A program made the position numbers and the translations under genes. The notes under the pieces are model-generated. The model had not been told where the DNA came from. It worked only from the letters and a program-made list of their open reading frames with translations, and ran no database searches. A stretch of DNA of 64,000 bases from Oceanobacillus luteolus. Lineage in GTDB: Bacteria > Bacillota > Bacilli > Bacillales > Amphibacillaceae. The stretch lies in assembly GCF_023715655.1 (NCBI RefSeq), contig NZ_JAMBON010000012.1, positions 27,670 through 91,669 on the forward strand. The letters are read 5' to 3'. Below are positions 54,814 to 63,873 of this stretch, one piece after another; within the stretch, counting starts at the first letter, position 1, and the number at the start of each line of letters is the position of its first letter.

Positions 54814-55779
54814 GTGACAATTGTACGGCTCGGCTATGTTGCAATGAGTATGGAACTGACGAACGCATCCCCATCCCAAACGATGACATTTGCCCAATTC
54901 AATAAAATATCTGATCGGGAAGCCGCGATTCGTAAATTGGAGCGTATCACACTTTCGAATATCCAGAATACCCTGAGGCTCTTAAAACATAATGCCGCCT
55001 CAGACATTCATTTTTATCGATTAACCTCTCGCCTCATTCCATTAGCAAACCATAAAGAACTTTTAGACTGGAATTATATGAAGCCTTTGAGGGAAGCCTT
55101 GCGTGAGCTCGGAAACTTTGCAGAAGAACATGGAATACGAATCGATTTCCATCCAGATCATTTTGTTCTTATTAACTCAAAAGAGAAACAGGTCTTGAAG
55201 AATTCCATCCGCACTTTAAAGATGCATTATTTATTGTTAAAAGCAATGAAGGTTGACCCGACACATCGTTGTGTCATGCATGTCGGCGGCAATTATAAAG
55301 AAACGGATAAGTCACTCGAGCGGTTCATCGATAATTGGATGGACGTCCCAAAGGTTATCCAAAACATGATTATGCTTGAGAACGACGATACGTCATTTAC
55401 CTTAGATGATACGCTGTACTTATGTGAAAAGTTGGACATCCCTTTAGTCTTTGATTATCACCATCACCTCGCTCATCATCAACACCAAAATTGGGAAACC
55501 CATTGGGATCGAGTAGTGGACACCTGGAAACATTCTCCACTCCCGATTAAAATGCATATTTCCAGTCCAAAGAACGAGAAAGCATTTCGTCACCATGCCG
55601 ACTATGTAGACAGCGATATGTTCTTTCAATTCCTCCATGCAATTAAAGGAAGTGTCCCGCAAATCGACTGTATGATTGAAGCAAAGCGGAAAGATGAGGC
55701 ACTTTTTCAATTAATGGGGGAAGTAAAGCAGAGGGATGACATTGAAGTAATAGATGGTGCTTCCTTTCTAATGAAGTAA
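54814..55779 (+). CDS. UV DNA damage endonuclease paralogue (copy 2)
   Basis: 321 aa, homologous along its full length to the gene before it but strongly diverged. All metal motifs are kept: DFHPDHF, VMHVGG, MLENDD, VFDYHHH, IKMHISSPK, HHADYV and MIEAKRK; the probing loop reads YRLTSRLIPLAN. The GTG at 54814 has GAGGTGG upstream; the ATG in the ribosome site at 54799 was rejected. It is likely cotranscribed with copy 1. Division of labour between the two copies is an open question. Confidence 0.9.
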   Translation: MTIVRLGYVAMSMELTNASPSQTMTFAQFNKISDREAAIRKLERITLSNIQNTLRLLKHNAASDIHFYRLTSRLIPLANHKELLDWNYMKPLREALRELGNFAEEHGIRIDFHPDHFVLINSKEKQVLKNSIRTLKMHYLLLKAMKVDPTHRCVMHVGGNYKETDKSLERFIDNWMDVPKVIQNMIMLENDDTSFTLDDTLYLCEKLDIPLVFDYHHHLAHHQHQNWETHWDRVVDTWKHSPLPIKMHISSPKNEKAFRHHADYVDSDMFFQFLHAIKGSVPQIDCMIEAKRKDEALFQLMGEVKQRDDIEVIDGASFLMK

Positions 55780-55783
55780 ATAA

Positions 55784-55820
55784 TGGTGGTTCATCTGACA
55801 CACAGAAAACCACCTTTTCC
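55784..55820. terminator. terminator between uvsE copy 2 and the P1 peptidase gene
   Basis: AATGGTGGTT and AACCACCTTT pair over a 16-base loop between converging genes. Confidence 0.72.
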
Positions 55821-55822
55821 TA

Positions 55823-56887
55823 TTATCCTAACTCTATATTATACTCTTCTACTACATCCTTAAAAGCAAGTCTTTCATTCCCATCTCGTCCCGAAACACG
55901 CGTTGCTGTTACAAGTGAATTTAATACCGCCTCTTCGATAGCCTCTCCAACCGCTCGGAAGGCTATATCCATATCCTCCACATGTATCATGGGGATTGAG
56001 AGAAGATGTGATGGCTTTTGATGAGGAATTTTCGTAGCTGTTGAAAATCCAATCACCACTTCCCCACTACCATTTGCGATGGTGGATCCAGTACGGGACA
56101 ATCCCGTCACGGACCTCTTGATTATCCGATTCAACTGCCTTTCTGTTACAGGTAAATCCGTAGCGACGATAACGATGATGGAGCCTTTATCTTTCTCTTC
56201 CCTTGCTTTTGGCAGGGCTCTTTTCAGCTCTTCCCCGACAGCTTTTCCATTCACCTTTAAATCGCTTAACGTACCAAAATTAGATAAAACCAAAACCCCC
56301 ATTGTATATGTACCATGGTTCAATTCCATTAGCCTTGAGGAAGTTCCTATACCGCCTTTTAATGAATAACAAAGCATTCCCCTTCCCGCACCAACAGAAC
56401 CTTCCATTACCTCTTTTGATGTTTGACGCAATGCTTGAATAACATGTTCCTCCGTAATGGAGCGCTTCCGAATGTCATTGAGTTCCATATCATTACATTC
56501 ACATACAACTGGATTAACTGTACCGGTTGTTCTGCCGATTTCAGGATTTTGTTCTAGCATATAACCGATTAATGCATCAGTGGCTGTTCCGATGCTTAAT
56601 GTATTAGTTAATAATATAGGAGATTCCAATGTGCCTAATTCATTGATTTGAATCGTTCCTATCGACTTCCCAAATCCATTAATGACATGACTGGAGGCGA
56701 CCAGCTTTTCTTTAAAGACATTTCCTTGATGGGGTAAAATCGCAGTTACTCCAGTTTGAATATCTTGTTCATCAAGTGTGACATGGCCAACAGTCACTCC
56801 CTCAACATCCGTGATCGAGTTATAAAAACCTGGTTCCAATTTTCCTATCTTAATTCCATAATCTCTAATTCTTTTTTGGTTAGGCAT
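55823..56887 (-). CDS. P1/S58-family aminopeptidase (DmpA/BapA type)
   Basis: 354 aa of the self-processing N-terminal nucleophile class. KPGFYNSITDVEGVTVGHVTL-type start, GRTTGTVNPVVCECND, GSVGAGRGM and TGSTIANGSGEVVIGFSTA (cleavage and nucleophile region at the GS pair, about residue 240) are visible. It cleaves N-terminal D- or beta-amino acids from peptides in relatives. ATG 56887 has GAGGAGGG upstream. Single-gene unit. Confidence 0.87.
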   Translation of the reverse strand: MPNQKRIRDYGIKIGKLEPGFYNSITDVEGVTVGHVTLDEQDIQTGVTAILPHQGNVFKEKLVASSHVINGFGKSIGTIQINELGTLESPILLTNTLSIGTATDALIGYMLEQNPEIGRTTGTVNPVVCECNDMELNDIRKRSITEEHVIQALRQTSKEVMEGSVGAGRGMLCYSLKGGIGTSSRLMELNHGTYTMGVLVLSNFGTLSDLKVNGKAVGEELKRALPKAREEKDKGSIIVIVATDLPVTERQLNRIIKRSVTGLSRTGSTIANGSGEVVIGFSTATKIPHQKPSHLLSIPMIHVEDMDIAFRAVGEAIEEAVLNSLVTATRVSGRDGNERLAFKDVVEEYNIELG

Positions 56888-57062
56888 AGATACCCTCCTC
56901 AAAGCAATCCCTAAAACAATTGCTTCCTCTTGTCTATAGAGGAAATCAGAACTGCTTAGATTTTAAAGTTGTATAATAGTTGGCACTTTTCTTATAAAGA
57001 ATAAATACATTCTATCATATATCCAAGCAAAATTATCATTCCGTAATTAACGACAATTAAAA

Positions 57063-57094
57063 AAACACACGAATTCCTTTATCGTGTGTTCTTT
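57063..57094 (-). terminator. terminator after the DUF4097 gene
   Basis: AACACACGA pairs with TCGTGTGTT; on the minus strand it is followed by TTTTTTT and lies 18 bases after the DUF4097 stop. Confidence 0.85.
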
Positions 57095-57111
57095 CTCAGC
57101 ATTTATATTTT

Positions 57112-57912
57112 TCAGGGATAATATAGGTTAATATTTCCGACACCTGTTTTAAAGATAAATTGTTTATCACCATTACCAAGTACTCCTGATAAGTTACTTG
57201 GCTTTTTTCCTTCCAGTGGGAAATCTGTTTGAACGTTACCAAATCCTGCACTTACTTGTAAAGCCGCATTCAGATTAGCAATACCTGAGAATCCTACGCT
57301 AATATTTCCCGCTCCAGATTTCATGGATAAATCATCCTCACCATCCACATGGAAATCAACATTACCTGCACCTGATTTAATATTTATTTTCCCCCTGCAT
57401 TCTCTCCCTTTTATACTTCCTGCCCCTGAAACGGCATGTAAATCCTCTGTATTAACGCGATTCAATCTGATATTTCCTGCACCGGACTCTATTGTAATTT
57501 TTTCCGCATCCACATCCTCAACTTTAATATTCCCAGCGCCTGTCTTGAACTTCCCTTCAATAAAAAATAAATCTGTAAACCGGATATTACCAACTGAAGA
57601 ATGGATATGATAGTAGTCAGCACAATCTCTAGGTAAATATATCGTAAGTGTACTGGTATTTTGTTTCATTTGGATAAAACTTCTTTTCTTAAGGAATTCC
57701 AGATTAATTTCCAACCTTCGATCCATGAACTGTACCCCAAGTTCAGGTCCCTTCTCAAACGTTTCAAGCACCAAATGAACTTGTTTTTTATCATGAACGG
57801 AAAAATATATATTCGTCACATCAGAATATACAGCAAGCTCTCGAATTTCTTCAGCTTCTACTGTATTTTCTTGTACAATCGGATGCCCCATTTTATGAAA
57901 AAATCCCACCAT
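57112..57912 (-). CDS. DUF4097 beta-strand repeat protein
   Basis: 266 aa. From about residue 120 the motif GAGNI recurs about every 18-20 residues (TGAGNIKVED, SGAGNIRLNR, SGAGSIKGRE, SGAGNVDFHV, SGAGNISVGF, then SAGFGNVQTD, TGVGNINLYY), which gives a right-handed beta-helix. There is no signal peptide or membrane helix. Related proteins are called putative adhesins, yet this one looks cytoplasmic. Function unknown. GGGAGTGG precedes the ATG. Confidence 0.82.
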   Translation of the reverse strand: MVGFFHKMGHPIVQENTVEAEEIRELAVYSDVTNIYFSVHDKKQVHLVLETFEKGPELGVQFMDRRLEINLEFLKKRSFIQMKQNTSTLTIYLPRDCADYYHIHSSVGNIRFTDLFFIEGKFKTGAGNIKVEDVDAEKITIESGAGNIRLNRVNTEDLHAVSGAGSIKGRECRGKINIKSGAGNVDFHVDGEDDLSMKSGAGNISVGFSGIANLNAALQVSAGFGNVQTDFPLEGKKPSNLSGVLGNGDKQFIFKTGVGNINLYYP

Positions 57913-58033
57913 TTAAAACCACTCCCATCCCTTTATTCTTAAGCTTAGCTTATTAAAAAAAAGCTCTCTTTCCAACATGCTATCGTATGAAATATCCTCC
58001 GACCCTAGACGGAGTTAGGTTTATGGATATGCT

Positions 58034-58064
58034 AAAAATGGACAGAGAGTTTCCCCCCTGTCCA
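58034..58064 (-). terminator. terminator after panF
   Basis: On the minus strand GGACAG-GGG pairs with CTC-CTGTCC and is followed by ATTTTTAG. Confidence 0.68.
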
Positions 58065-58068
58065 ATCT

Positions 58069-59502
58069 TCAAATAGTTTTTATCTTCCCCTTTGTTACAA
58101 GACTTACCAGCACATAACCTAATAGAGAGATAAGAATTGATGTGACAACGGAATGCATGCCGAATGGTTGTGGGTAGAAACTTTCAAAAACAATATAACT
58201 ACCTACACCCGTTGCCATCGAAGCAATTGCTCCGTATTTATTACCTGTTTTCCAGTAAAGACCTAGAACGATTGGCCATAGGAAAGTCGCTTCCAGACCT
58301 CCCATAGAGAAAAGATTCAACCAAATAATCAGATCCGGCGGCTGCAAAGATAATAAAATAACAATGATTCCAAGTAACGTGGTTATTCCCATACTAATTT
58401 TACGTACTTTATTCTCCGCAGCGGTCGGCTCAATATAATTTAAATAAACATCCTTTACAATGGTTGAACTAACTAAGAGCAATAAGGAGTTTACTGTCGT
58501 CATAATCGCCGCCATCGGTGCAGCAAGGACAATTCCGGTCAGCCAGTTCGGCAATACTTCTTGTGCCACAAGCGGCATTACCGTATCCCCTATTTCAATA
58601 CCAGGTAACACAGGACGTGAAAGTGCTCCAATTAAATGCATATTCAGCATAATGAATCCAACAACAACTGTGCTGATAATAATGCCCCGGTGCATCGCTC
58701 TTGAATTTTTATAAGACATCGTACGAATAGCGATTTGTGGTAAGGCTACGACTCCGACCCCAACGAGCACCCAAAATGACGATACAAACGCTGGAGTAAG
58801 TGTCCCTTCCGCACCAAATGGGGTAATCAGATTCGGATTCTCACCAGCCATATCTGAAATGATTTGTGGAACCCCGCCTCCTGCAACAATAACACCTATC
58901 AGTAAAACCAACGTTCCAAAGACCATAATGATTCCCTGAATCGCATCTGTAAGTGCAATCGAACGATATCCGCCGATAATGACGTAAATAAGAATAGATA
59001 TAGAGAAAATCAATAAAGATGAGAAATAAGAAAGTCCCGTTAAAGACTGAATCAGTCTGCCACCACCGATCCATTGTGCTGACATGGCAGAAAATAAGAA
59101 TAATAAAATGCTGATGGCAGAAATAATGACGACCCATTTTGACTGATAGCGTTCTTTTAAGTAGTCAACGATCGTGACAGCCTTATACTGTCGTGTGACA
59201 ACGGCAAACTTCTTACCCAAAATCATTAGTGTGAAATATCCTGTAACGAGTTGAGCCATAGAAAGCAACACCCAGCCTAACCCTTCATTGTAAGCTGCTC
59301 CAGGCCCACTTAGGAAGCTGCTGGCACTCCCATATGTCGTCACCATCGTCATTGCAAGAACAAAACCACCAAGACTTCTCCCGCCTAAAAAGTACTCTTG
59401 GAGAAAACTATCCGTCGTTCTTACATATTTACTCGCCCACACCCCAACGATGCTTATGATCATTAAAAATAGTAATAATGGTATAATCGCTTCCCAGTTC
59501 AT
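58069..59502 (-). CDS. panF: sodium/pantothenate symporter (SSS family)
   Basis: 477 aa with 12-13 membrane helices. The start FLQEYFLGGRSLGGFVLAMTMVTTYGSASSFLSGPGAAYNEGLGWVLLS is typical for PanF; GGGYRSIALTDAIQGIIMVFGT and SSTIVKDVYLNYI are other SSS landmarks. It takes up pantothenate (vitamin B5) with sodium. It is coupled by a 4-base overlap to a YhdT protein, an arrangement known for panF. Confidence 0.9.
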   Translation of the reverse strand: MNWEAIIPLLLFLMIISIVGVWASKYVRTTDSFLQEYFLGGRSLGGFVLAMTMVTTYGSASSFLSGPGAAYNEGLGWVLLSMAQLVTGYFTLMILGKKFAVVTRQYKAVTIVDYLKERYQSKWVVIISAISILLFLFSAMSAQWIGGGRLIQSLTGLSYFSSLLIFSISILIYVIIGGYRSIALTDAIQGIIMVFGTLVLLIGVIVAGGGVPQIISDMAGENPNLITPFGAEGTLTPAFVSSFWVLVGVGVVALPQIAIRTMSYKNSRAMHRGIIISTVVVGFIMLNMHLIGALSRPVLPGIEIGDTVMPLVAQEVLPNWLTGIVLAAPMAAIMTTVNSLLLLVSSTIVKDVYLNYIEPTAAENKVRKISMGITTLLGIIVILLSLQPPDLIIWLNLFSMGGLEATFLWPIVLGLYWKTGNKYGAIASMATGVGSYIVFESFYPQPFGMHSVVTSILISLLGYVLVSLVTKGKIKTI

Positions 59503-59777
59503 GATTCCCGCTTCTCCTCTTCATCTAATGGCACATCAACAAAAAACTTCTTTATGACGATGATTAAGATAACCACCATCACGATAAAGCCCAAAACGCA
59601 ACTGTAAAAGAACCAAGCTGGAAAACCCAAAATATATGTATACTCTGATGGGTCTTTACTGCCTAGCCCATATGCAAATCCGAACCACCATATAAAATTA
59701 AATAATGCCAGTCCAATACCTATCAAAGCTTCACGATTAGCGATTCTTTCAACAATTTGTTTTCTGTTCTCCTCCAT
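59499..59777 (-). CDS. YhdT-family (DUF997) membrane protein
   Basis: 92 aa with two membrane helices (about 18-38 and 52-76). The pattern LIGIGLALFNFIWWFGFAYGLGS and YTYILGFPAWFFYSCVLGFI fits YhdT, a small subunit encoded next to panF. Its stop overlaps the panF start. The start ATG follows GGGGGTAATT. Confidence 0.88.
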   Translation of the reverse strand: MEENRKQIVERIANREALIGIGLALFNFIWWFGFAYGLGSKDPSEYTYILGFPAWFFYSCVLGFIVMVVILIIVIKKFFVDVPLDEEEKRES

Positions 59778-59865
59778 ATAATTACCCCCTTAGGAATGAA
59801 CACTTCCAAATATATGTCTTTATTCTATCCGAGTCTAAATGATTCGTGAAGCGTTAAGATAAAAA

Positions 59866-59893
59866 AGACTCAAGCAATATGCTTGAGTCAGCT
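59866..59893 (-). terminator. terminator after the secreted nuclease gene
   Basis: GACTCAAGCA pairs with TGCTTGAGTC over a 3-base loop; the minus strand continues with TTTTTTATC. Confidence 0.9.
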
Positions 59894-59900
59894 ACCATCT

Positions 59901-62105
59901 TTACTTTAAAGTTACTTTTAAAACGGATGTTTTTACATCTGTCATTTTAAACGTCTCTGACTTCGTTCCATCTGTGACCGTCAGATAAGCATTCTTTTCC
60001 TTCAACAAGTCAACTTGTTTCTTATTCAATAAGAGACTGCGAGATTTTTTCTCGTTATAAATGTTGATTAATACATGATCGCCATCTTGAACCTTATCAA
60101 ATTCTTTATTATGAATAGTAGCAGTACCATTATTTTTCTTCGGTTCAATCACGACATAGTTCGGTTCTTCAGGTTCAACCGGCTCTTCCGGATCTACTGG
60201 TTCTTCAGGTTCTTCTTCAGAACCTTCTGGGTGGAAACCATAAGATTCTGCTTCCTCTGCACTAACAAAGAAAATACGTTTATCTACTGGAACAGTTGAC
60301 CATAAATCAGGTTCGACATATTCCATCGTGTCAGAATTACCTACATAGCGAAGGAATCCTTTTTGGTCATCATTCGCCCGGAAAGCAAATGGAAGTTCCA
60401 ATAATGGGTTCTCTGGATTCCAAATCCCCAATCCTTGTTCCTCAGCAGTTCTTACTGCCTCCTGATATACTGGATAAGCTTCTTCATCAATCGGGGCAAG
60501 GAAGTAAGTTGAAGCGAATCCAGCACGGACCATTTCCAAGTTGACGTTTAAGCCGTCTTCACGGATTACTTCAGCCAAAATTCTACCGTAATCATCAGTT
60601 GGCTGATCGCCTACTTTCAGATAGATTTTATCTCCTGGCTGAATAAGTGTTGAAATATGCTCTGTCGCTAAATCTCCATAATACTTTTGGTTCGCGTTAA
60701 TTTCGGTCCGTTTTGGATCTTTGTTTTTGGCTGCATAAGTTTCTGCTGTATCCATATTCAAGAATCGAATACGAGTTTCACCAAATACAGGATCTTGAAT
60801 GCGGATTGTATCTCCATCTGTAATTCTTTCAACAGTTGCTTCATAATACCCGGAAGCTGATGGCGGGTCTGGTTGTACTTCACTTTTCACAATGTCAGCT
60901 TGTTCTGTAGGAATGAGCTGGTATGTATTATATTGGCTGACAATTGCTGTGATATCATACCAGAAATCTTCCTCCACTTGTGTAATATCCAGAGCATTTT
61001 CCATTACACGGAGAGTTGTACCGTTAAAGTCTCCATCAATCAAGGAAACATTATACCCACCACCCGCCGGACTAGCTGGGATGTTGTTTATGAAACCTTG
61101 CACCTCGACAAGTTGACCTTCATAGTTTTCTGCAATTTGCGGGTTCTGTAAATCTTCCAATGTAATCTGCTTCGGTTCTGGCAGTGGTTGATTTTCTGCC
61201 ACTACTTCAATTGATGCAGGAACTACTTCTTTTAACCCGTTGTAAGTAGCGAGTTCTCCTGTAACGACAATTTTGTCGCCTTTATTAACATCAGGCAATG
61301 CATCTTGGTTATAAGCAAAAAGATTAATGCCTGCTGTCTCGTCTTGAATATAAGTTGTAAACTGTGCACCATTACTTAAAGCGCGACTATCTGCTGTAAC
61401 AATTCCTTCCACTCGGACGACTGTCCCGTCAGCAAGTTGACGAGCTTCATCAATCGTATATTCATCAACATCCGGATTCCCCGGCTCTCCCGGTTCTTCT
61501 GGTGGATCAACAGGATCAACGCCATCCATGACATGACTGCCTAAATAAGCAAACGTATTTGATGCATACTCATCCCAATCTAATACCTGATAAACAGTTA
61601 CTGGTCCAGTCACTCCAGACCCTCGGACAAGAGTCTTATCCTGGCCAAAGTTTTCCCGAACGCCAATTTCTCCAACTACATCAATGACTTCGCTATTTTT
61701 ATTTAGAGATAAAGCGTCATCACCATTAAAATTAATAACTGTATTATTCGTAACGTCTGCAATCGAGAGGATAGCTGAATCTGCACTACCATGAGCAAGA
61801 ACGTAAACATCCCCATGCTCCAATGTTCCAGAAAGATTCAATGATTGCGTTGCTTGTGCTGCTCCATTGGAATAAAGTGATATTTGATAATCTGATAAAT
61901 CGACAGCCTCACCAGTCCCATTATAAATTTCAATCGCTTTATTAAAGGAACTGCCTTCCACATACTCTGATATAAACAATTCATCCGCCGTAACTTCATT
62001 GCTCTCAGCCGTTGAAATAATAGCAAATACGCCAGTAAAACTCATTAGGACTAAAGCAAAAGCAAGCAGTAGATGAAATGCCTTCTCACTTACTGGATTT
62101 CTCAT
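59901..62105 (-). CDS. secreted multidomain nuclease: lamin-tail, OB-fold and TNase domains
   Basis: 734 aa. A signal peptide (1-31) is followed by a lamin-tail domain (about 40-195; LFISEYVEGSSFNKAIEIYNGTGEAVDLSDY). A proline-rich linker leads to a YhcR-type OB-fold region (about 215-400; YTIDEARQLADGTVVRVEGIV), then a staphylococcal-nuclease domain (about 415-570) with the RIRFLNMDTAET and DDYGRILAEV residues of the Arg/Glu active site. An acidic EEP/PEEP repeat and a beta-type tail end it. There is no sortase motif. It likely degrades extracellular DNA/RNA. Confidence 0.88.
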   Translation of the reverse strand: MRNPVSEKAFHLLLAFALVLMSFTGVFAIISTAESNEVTADELFISEYVEGSSFNKAIEIYNGTGEAVDLSDYQISLYSNGAAQATQSLNLSGTLEHGDVYVLAHGSADSAILSIADVTNNTVINFNGDDALSLNKNSEVIDVVGEIGVRENFGQDKTLVRGSGVTGPVTVYQVLDWDEYASNTFAYLGSHVMDGVDPVDPPEEPGEPGNPDVDEYTIDEARQLADGTVVRVEGIVTADSRALSNGAQFTTYIQDETAGINLFAYNQDALPDVNKGDKIVVTGELATYNGLKEVVPASIEVVAENQPLPEPKQITLEDLQNPQIAENYEGQLVEVQGFINNIPASPAGGGYNVSLIDGDFNGTTLRVMENALDITQVEEDFWYDITAIVSQYNTYQLIPTEQADIVKSEVQPDPPSASGYYEATVERITDGDTIRIQDPVFGETRIRFLNMDTAETYAAKNKDPKRTEINANQKYYGDLATEHISTLIQPGDKIYLKVGDQPTDDYGRILAEVIREDGLNVNLEMVRAGFASTYFLAPIDEEAYPVYQEAVRTAEEQGLGIWNPENPLLELPFAFRANDDQKGFLRYVGNSDTMEYVEPDLWSTVPVDKRIFFVSAEEAESYGFHPEGSEEEPEEPVDPEEPVEPEEPNYVVIEPKKNNGTATIHNKEFDKVQDGDHVLINIYNEKKSRSLLLNKKQVDLLKEKNAYLTVTDGTKSETFKMTDVKTSVLKVTLK

Positions 62106-62348
62106 TTTTTTCCCTCCTCAGTTTAATTTCCTCCGCTTATTTACCGGATATCTTAAATATTACATGTAATTTTTTATATTACTATTAATTTTTCGTTAAA
62201 TCAGACTGGAAAAAGGACGTTATTCCTATTATTTCTTGAAAAAGGTTATATAGTCCCTAACCTAATCATAGACTGTTTTAATTCGATAACAATTCACTTG
62301 AAATATTTCTAGTTTACTCCTATAATAAATATTGTTCTTACTATTAAC
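62106..62348. other. 243-bp AT-rich gap before tRNA-Ala
   Basis: It must hold the promoters of the nuclease gene (minus strand) and of tRNA-Ala (plus strand). No clear promoter pair was identified for the tRNA. No ORF was recognised. Confidence 0.45.
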
Positions 62349-62421
62349 GGGGCATTAGCTCAGCTGGGAGAGTGCTTGCATGGCATGCAAGAGGTCGCGG
62401 GTTCGAGCCCCGCATGCTCCA
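62349..62421 (+). tRNA. tRNA-Ala, anticodon GGC
   Basis: The 73-base gene folds as a cloverleaf. The acceptor stem is GGGGCAT/ATGCTCC with discriminator A. The D arm has AGCTCAGCTGGGAGAGT. The anticodon stem is CTTGC/GCAAG with loop ATGGCAT, so the anticodon is GGC and reads GCC/GCU alanine codons. The T arm is GCGGGTTCGAGCCCCGC. CCA is not encoded in full. It stands alone, followed by a terminator, at the border to the small-gene region with an IS element. Confidence 0.96.
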
Positions 62422-62425
62422 TATT

Positions 62426-62474
62426 TTAAAACGCTTATCCTTCAAGGGATGGAGCGTTTTTTGTTTTTTATAAT
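62426..62474 (+). terminator. terminator after tRNA-Ala
   Basis: AAAACGCT-ATCC pairs with GGAT-AGCGTTTT and is followed by TTTTGTTTTTT. Confidence 0.85.
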
Positions 62475-62815
62475 GAGTATCGCCTTTCACATGCAATATA
62501 GTAAAAAATATTGCCCACACTATTCTCCGTAAGTCCCTTCCTGCTTGCAGGCATGTTACACATCCTTTTGATGTATAGTCCAACCAACTTTTCTCAATTA
62601 CAAGATGATTAACATTTAGCTCACCCCCCTTCTACATACTAAAGAGATTTTGAACTCTCAAAATACAACCATAGAAATAATTATTTTATTGATTTAATCT
62701 TAAAAATCGAAATCACTTTACTAGATATACGCACCATATGATGGTAAAGCCAATCGATAAGACGGTTCTAATGAGTAGCACCTTTCAGACTTTATAAGAT
62801 TGGAGAGGATGCCAC
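62475..62815. other. 341-bp stretch without a recognised gene
   Basis: AT-rich. No open frame with a ribosome site was seen. GGAGAGG at about 62800 is the yvrJ ribosome site. The promoter for yvrJ must lie here but no clear hexamer pair was found. Confidence 0.5.
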
Positions 62816-62980
62816 ATGATTCCAGAATTAATCCCTATTTGGATTTCGATAATAGGGAACTTCGGGTTCCCTATCGCTATAACCATTTACCTGTTCGCTA
62901 GATTTGAACGCAAATTAGATAATTTAGAAGCTATCATAAAGCATCTTTCCGATGTCATTAAAGCTGATAATAAAAAGTAG
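62816..62980 (+). CDS. YvrJ-family small membrane protein
   Basis: 54 aa: one hydrophobic helix (IPIWISIIGNFGFPIAITIYLFARF), then a charged helix (ERKLDNLEAIIKHLSDVIKAD), the hallmark of YvrJ. GGAGAGGATGCC precedes the ATG. YvrJ genes often accompany DUF1659 and DUF2922 genes; neither was seen here. Function unknown. Confidence 0.82.
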   Translation: MIPELIPIWISIIGNFGFPIAITIYLFARFERKLDNLEAIIKHLSDVIKADNKK

Positions 62981-63018
62981 ATGATGGGGGTGATTGTTAT
63001 CAAAATGGAAGATTTGGG

Positions 63019-63186
63019 ATGGCTTGTTTCTGCAAAGCCAGAGAAACCCAAACACTTTACACAAAATGTCTGATGGATGAAGACCTGTCGGAAAAAGAAA
63101 AGCAACTTCTAAACAAACTCATCGAGCACGCGAGTCATTCTTCCGATCTTGTGAAGAAGTATTGTGAACTGAAAGCGAAAGAATAA
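63019..63186 (+). CDS. possible 55-aa Cys-containing protein, unknown
   Basis: The frame starts MACFCKARETQTLYTKCLMD and continues with a helical Lys/Leu/Glu segment (SEKEKQLLNKLIEHA) to VKKYCELKAKE. Four cysteines stand out. The ribosome site is weak (GGAAG at 63008). Another start, ATG 63005 in a different frame, has a better G-rich site but only 22 codons. It follows yvrJ by 38 bases. A frameshift or an overlap of two tiny genes is possible. Confidence 0.45.
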   Translation: MACFCKARETQTLYTKCLMDEDLSEKEKQLLNKLIEHASHSSDLVKKYCELKAKE

Positions 63187-63476
63187 CTTATTGAGAACCC
63201 AATATAATTTGAGGTTCTTTTGCATACAACGTGCTTAAGGCAATCCTGTTCCTTTTGCAAAAAATAACACATCCAAATATGGTGCTGTGTTATTTTTACC
63301 CTCCATTTACTGGAAAAACACCCACTTTTTCTCAAGGGCAATCTTCTATTGTTTAATCATGGTCATTTATATTATATTTGTAAGGGTTTACACTACAAAA
63401 TACCGGGATGGAGATTTCATAAGAAACAAGAATACTTATAATATTGTCGTGCATACTGTCAATTCATGATGCCAGC
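63187..63476. other. 290-bp intergenic stretch with a terminator
   Basis: It contains a hairpin at about 63262-63299 and otherwise AT-rich sequence. A 60-codon frame starting inside the hairpin has no ribosome site and was not called. Confidence 0.5.
63262..63300 (+). terminator. terminator after the yvrJ region
   Basis: AAATAACACA pairs with TGTGTTATTT over a 14-base loop and is followed by TTACCC; the A/T-rich ends extend the stem. Confidence 0.72.
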
Positions 63477-63800
63477 TTAGTTATGCAGTACACCAACGCC
63501 GATTACCCGGACATCATCTGTTGATTTCTCCATACGTAGTCGATATGAAGTACCAGCCATACCAGTCCACTTTACCTCTTTCATCCCATTCCTTGGGAAC
63601 GAAGCCGTCTTTACAGTGAACCACATACGCTGAACCTGCGCCTGTAATTGAACGACGAAGGTATCATTACGCCCGCCTGATCCGATTTCTTGAGAGCTCA
63701 GCCTCAAGGTAATAGTCTGTTTGTTCCCCTTGTCATTCAATAACCTGCTCTCCCCCACTAAAGTGTGCTTGAAGTCATAGATAAGGTTATAATGCGCCAT
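63477..63800 (-). CDS. small beta-rich protein of 107 aa, unknown
   Basis: The frame begins AHYNLIYDFKHTLVGESRLL and has alternating polar/hydrophobic strands such as NDTFVVQLQAQVQRMWFTVKT and MAGTSYRLRMEKSTDDVRVIG. No signal peptide, no Cys. AAAGGAGA lies before the ATG. It lies next to an IS256-family end and may be a mobile or phage-derived accessory gene, but that is only position. No family recognised. Confidence 0.7.
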   Translation of the reverse strand: MAHYNLIYDFKHTLVGESRLLNDKGNKQTITLRLSSQEIGSGGRNDTFVVQLQAQVQRMWFTVKTASFPRNGMKEVKWTGMAGTSYRLRMEKSTDDVRVIGVGVLHN

Positions 63801-63873
63801 ATCTATTCTCCTTTCTCTATTATTTTTTGTTGCAATAAAGAAAGAGAACTATATTCATAAAAAACAAACCACA

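Noticed and set aside
63287..63469. 60-aa hydrophobic open frame on the plus strand
   Set aside because: It starts inside a terminator hairpin and has no ribosome site.
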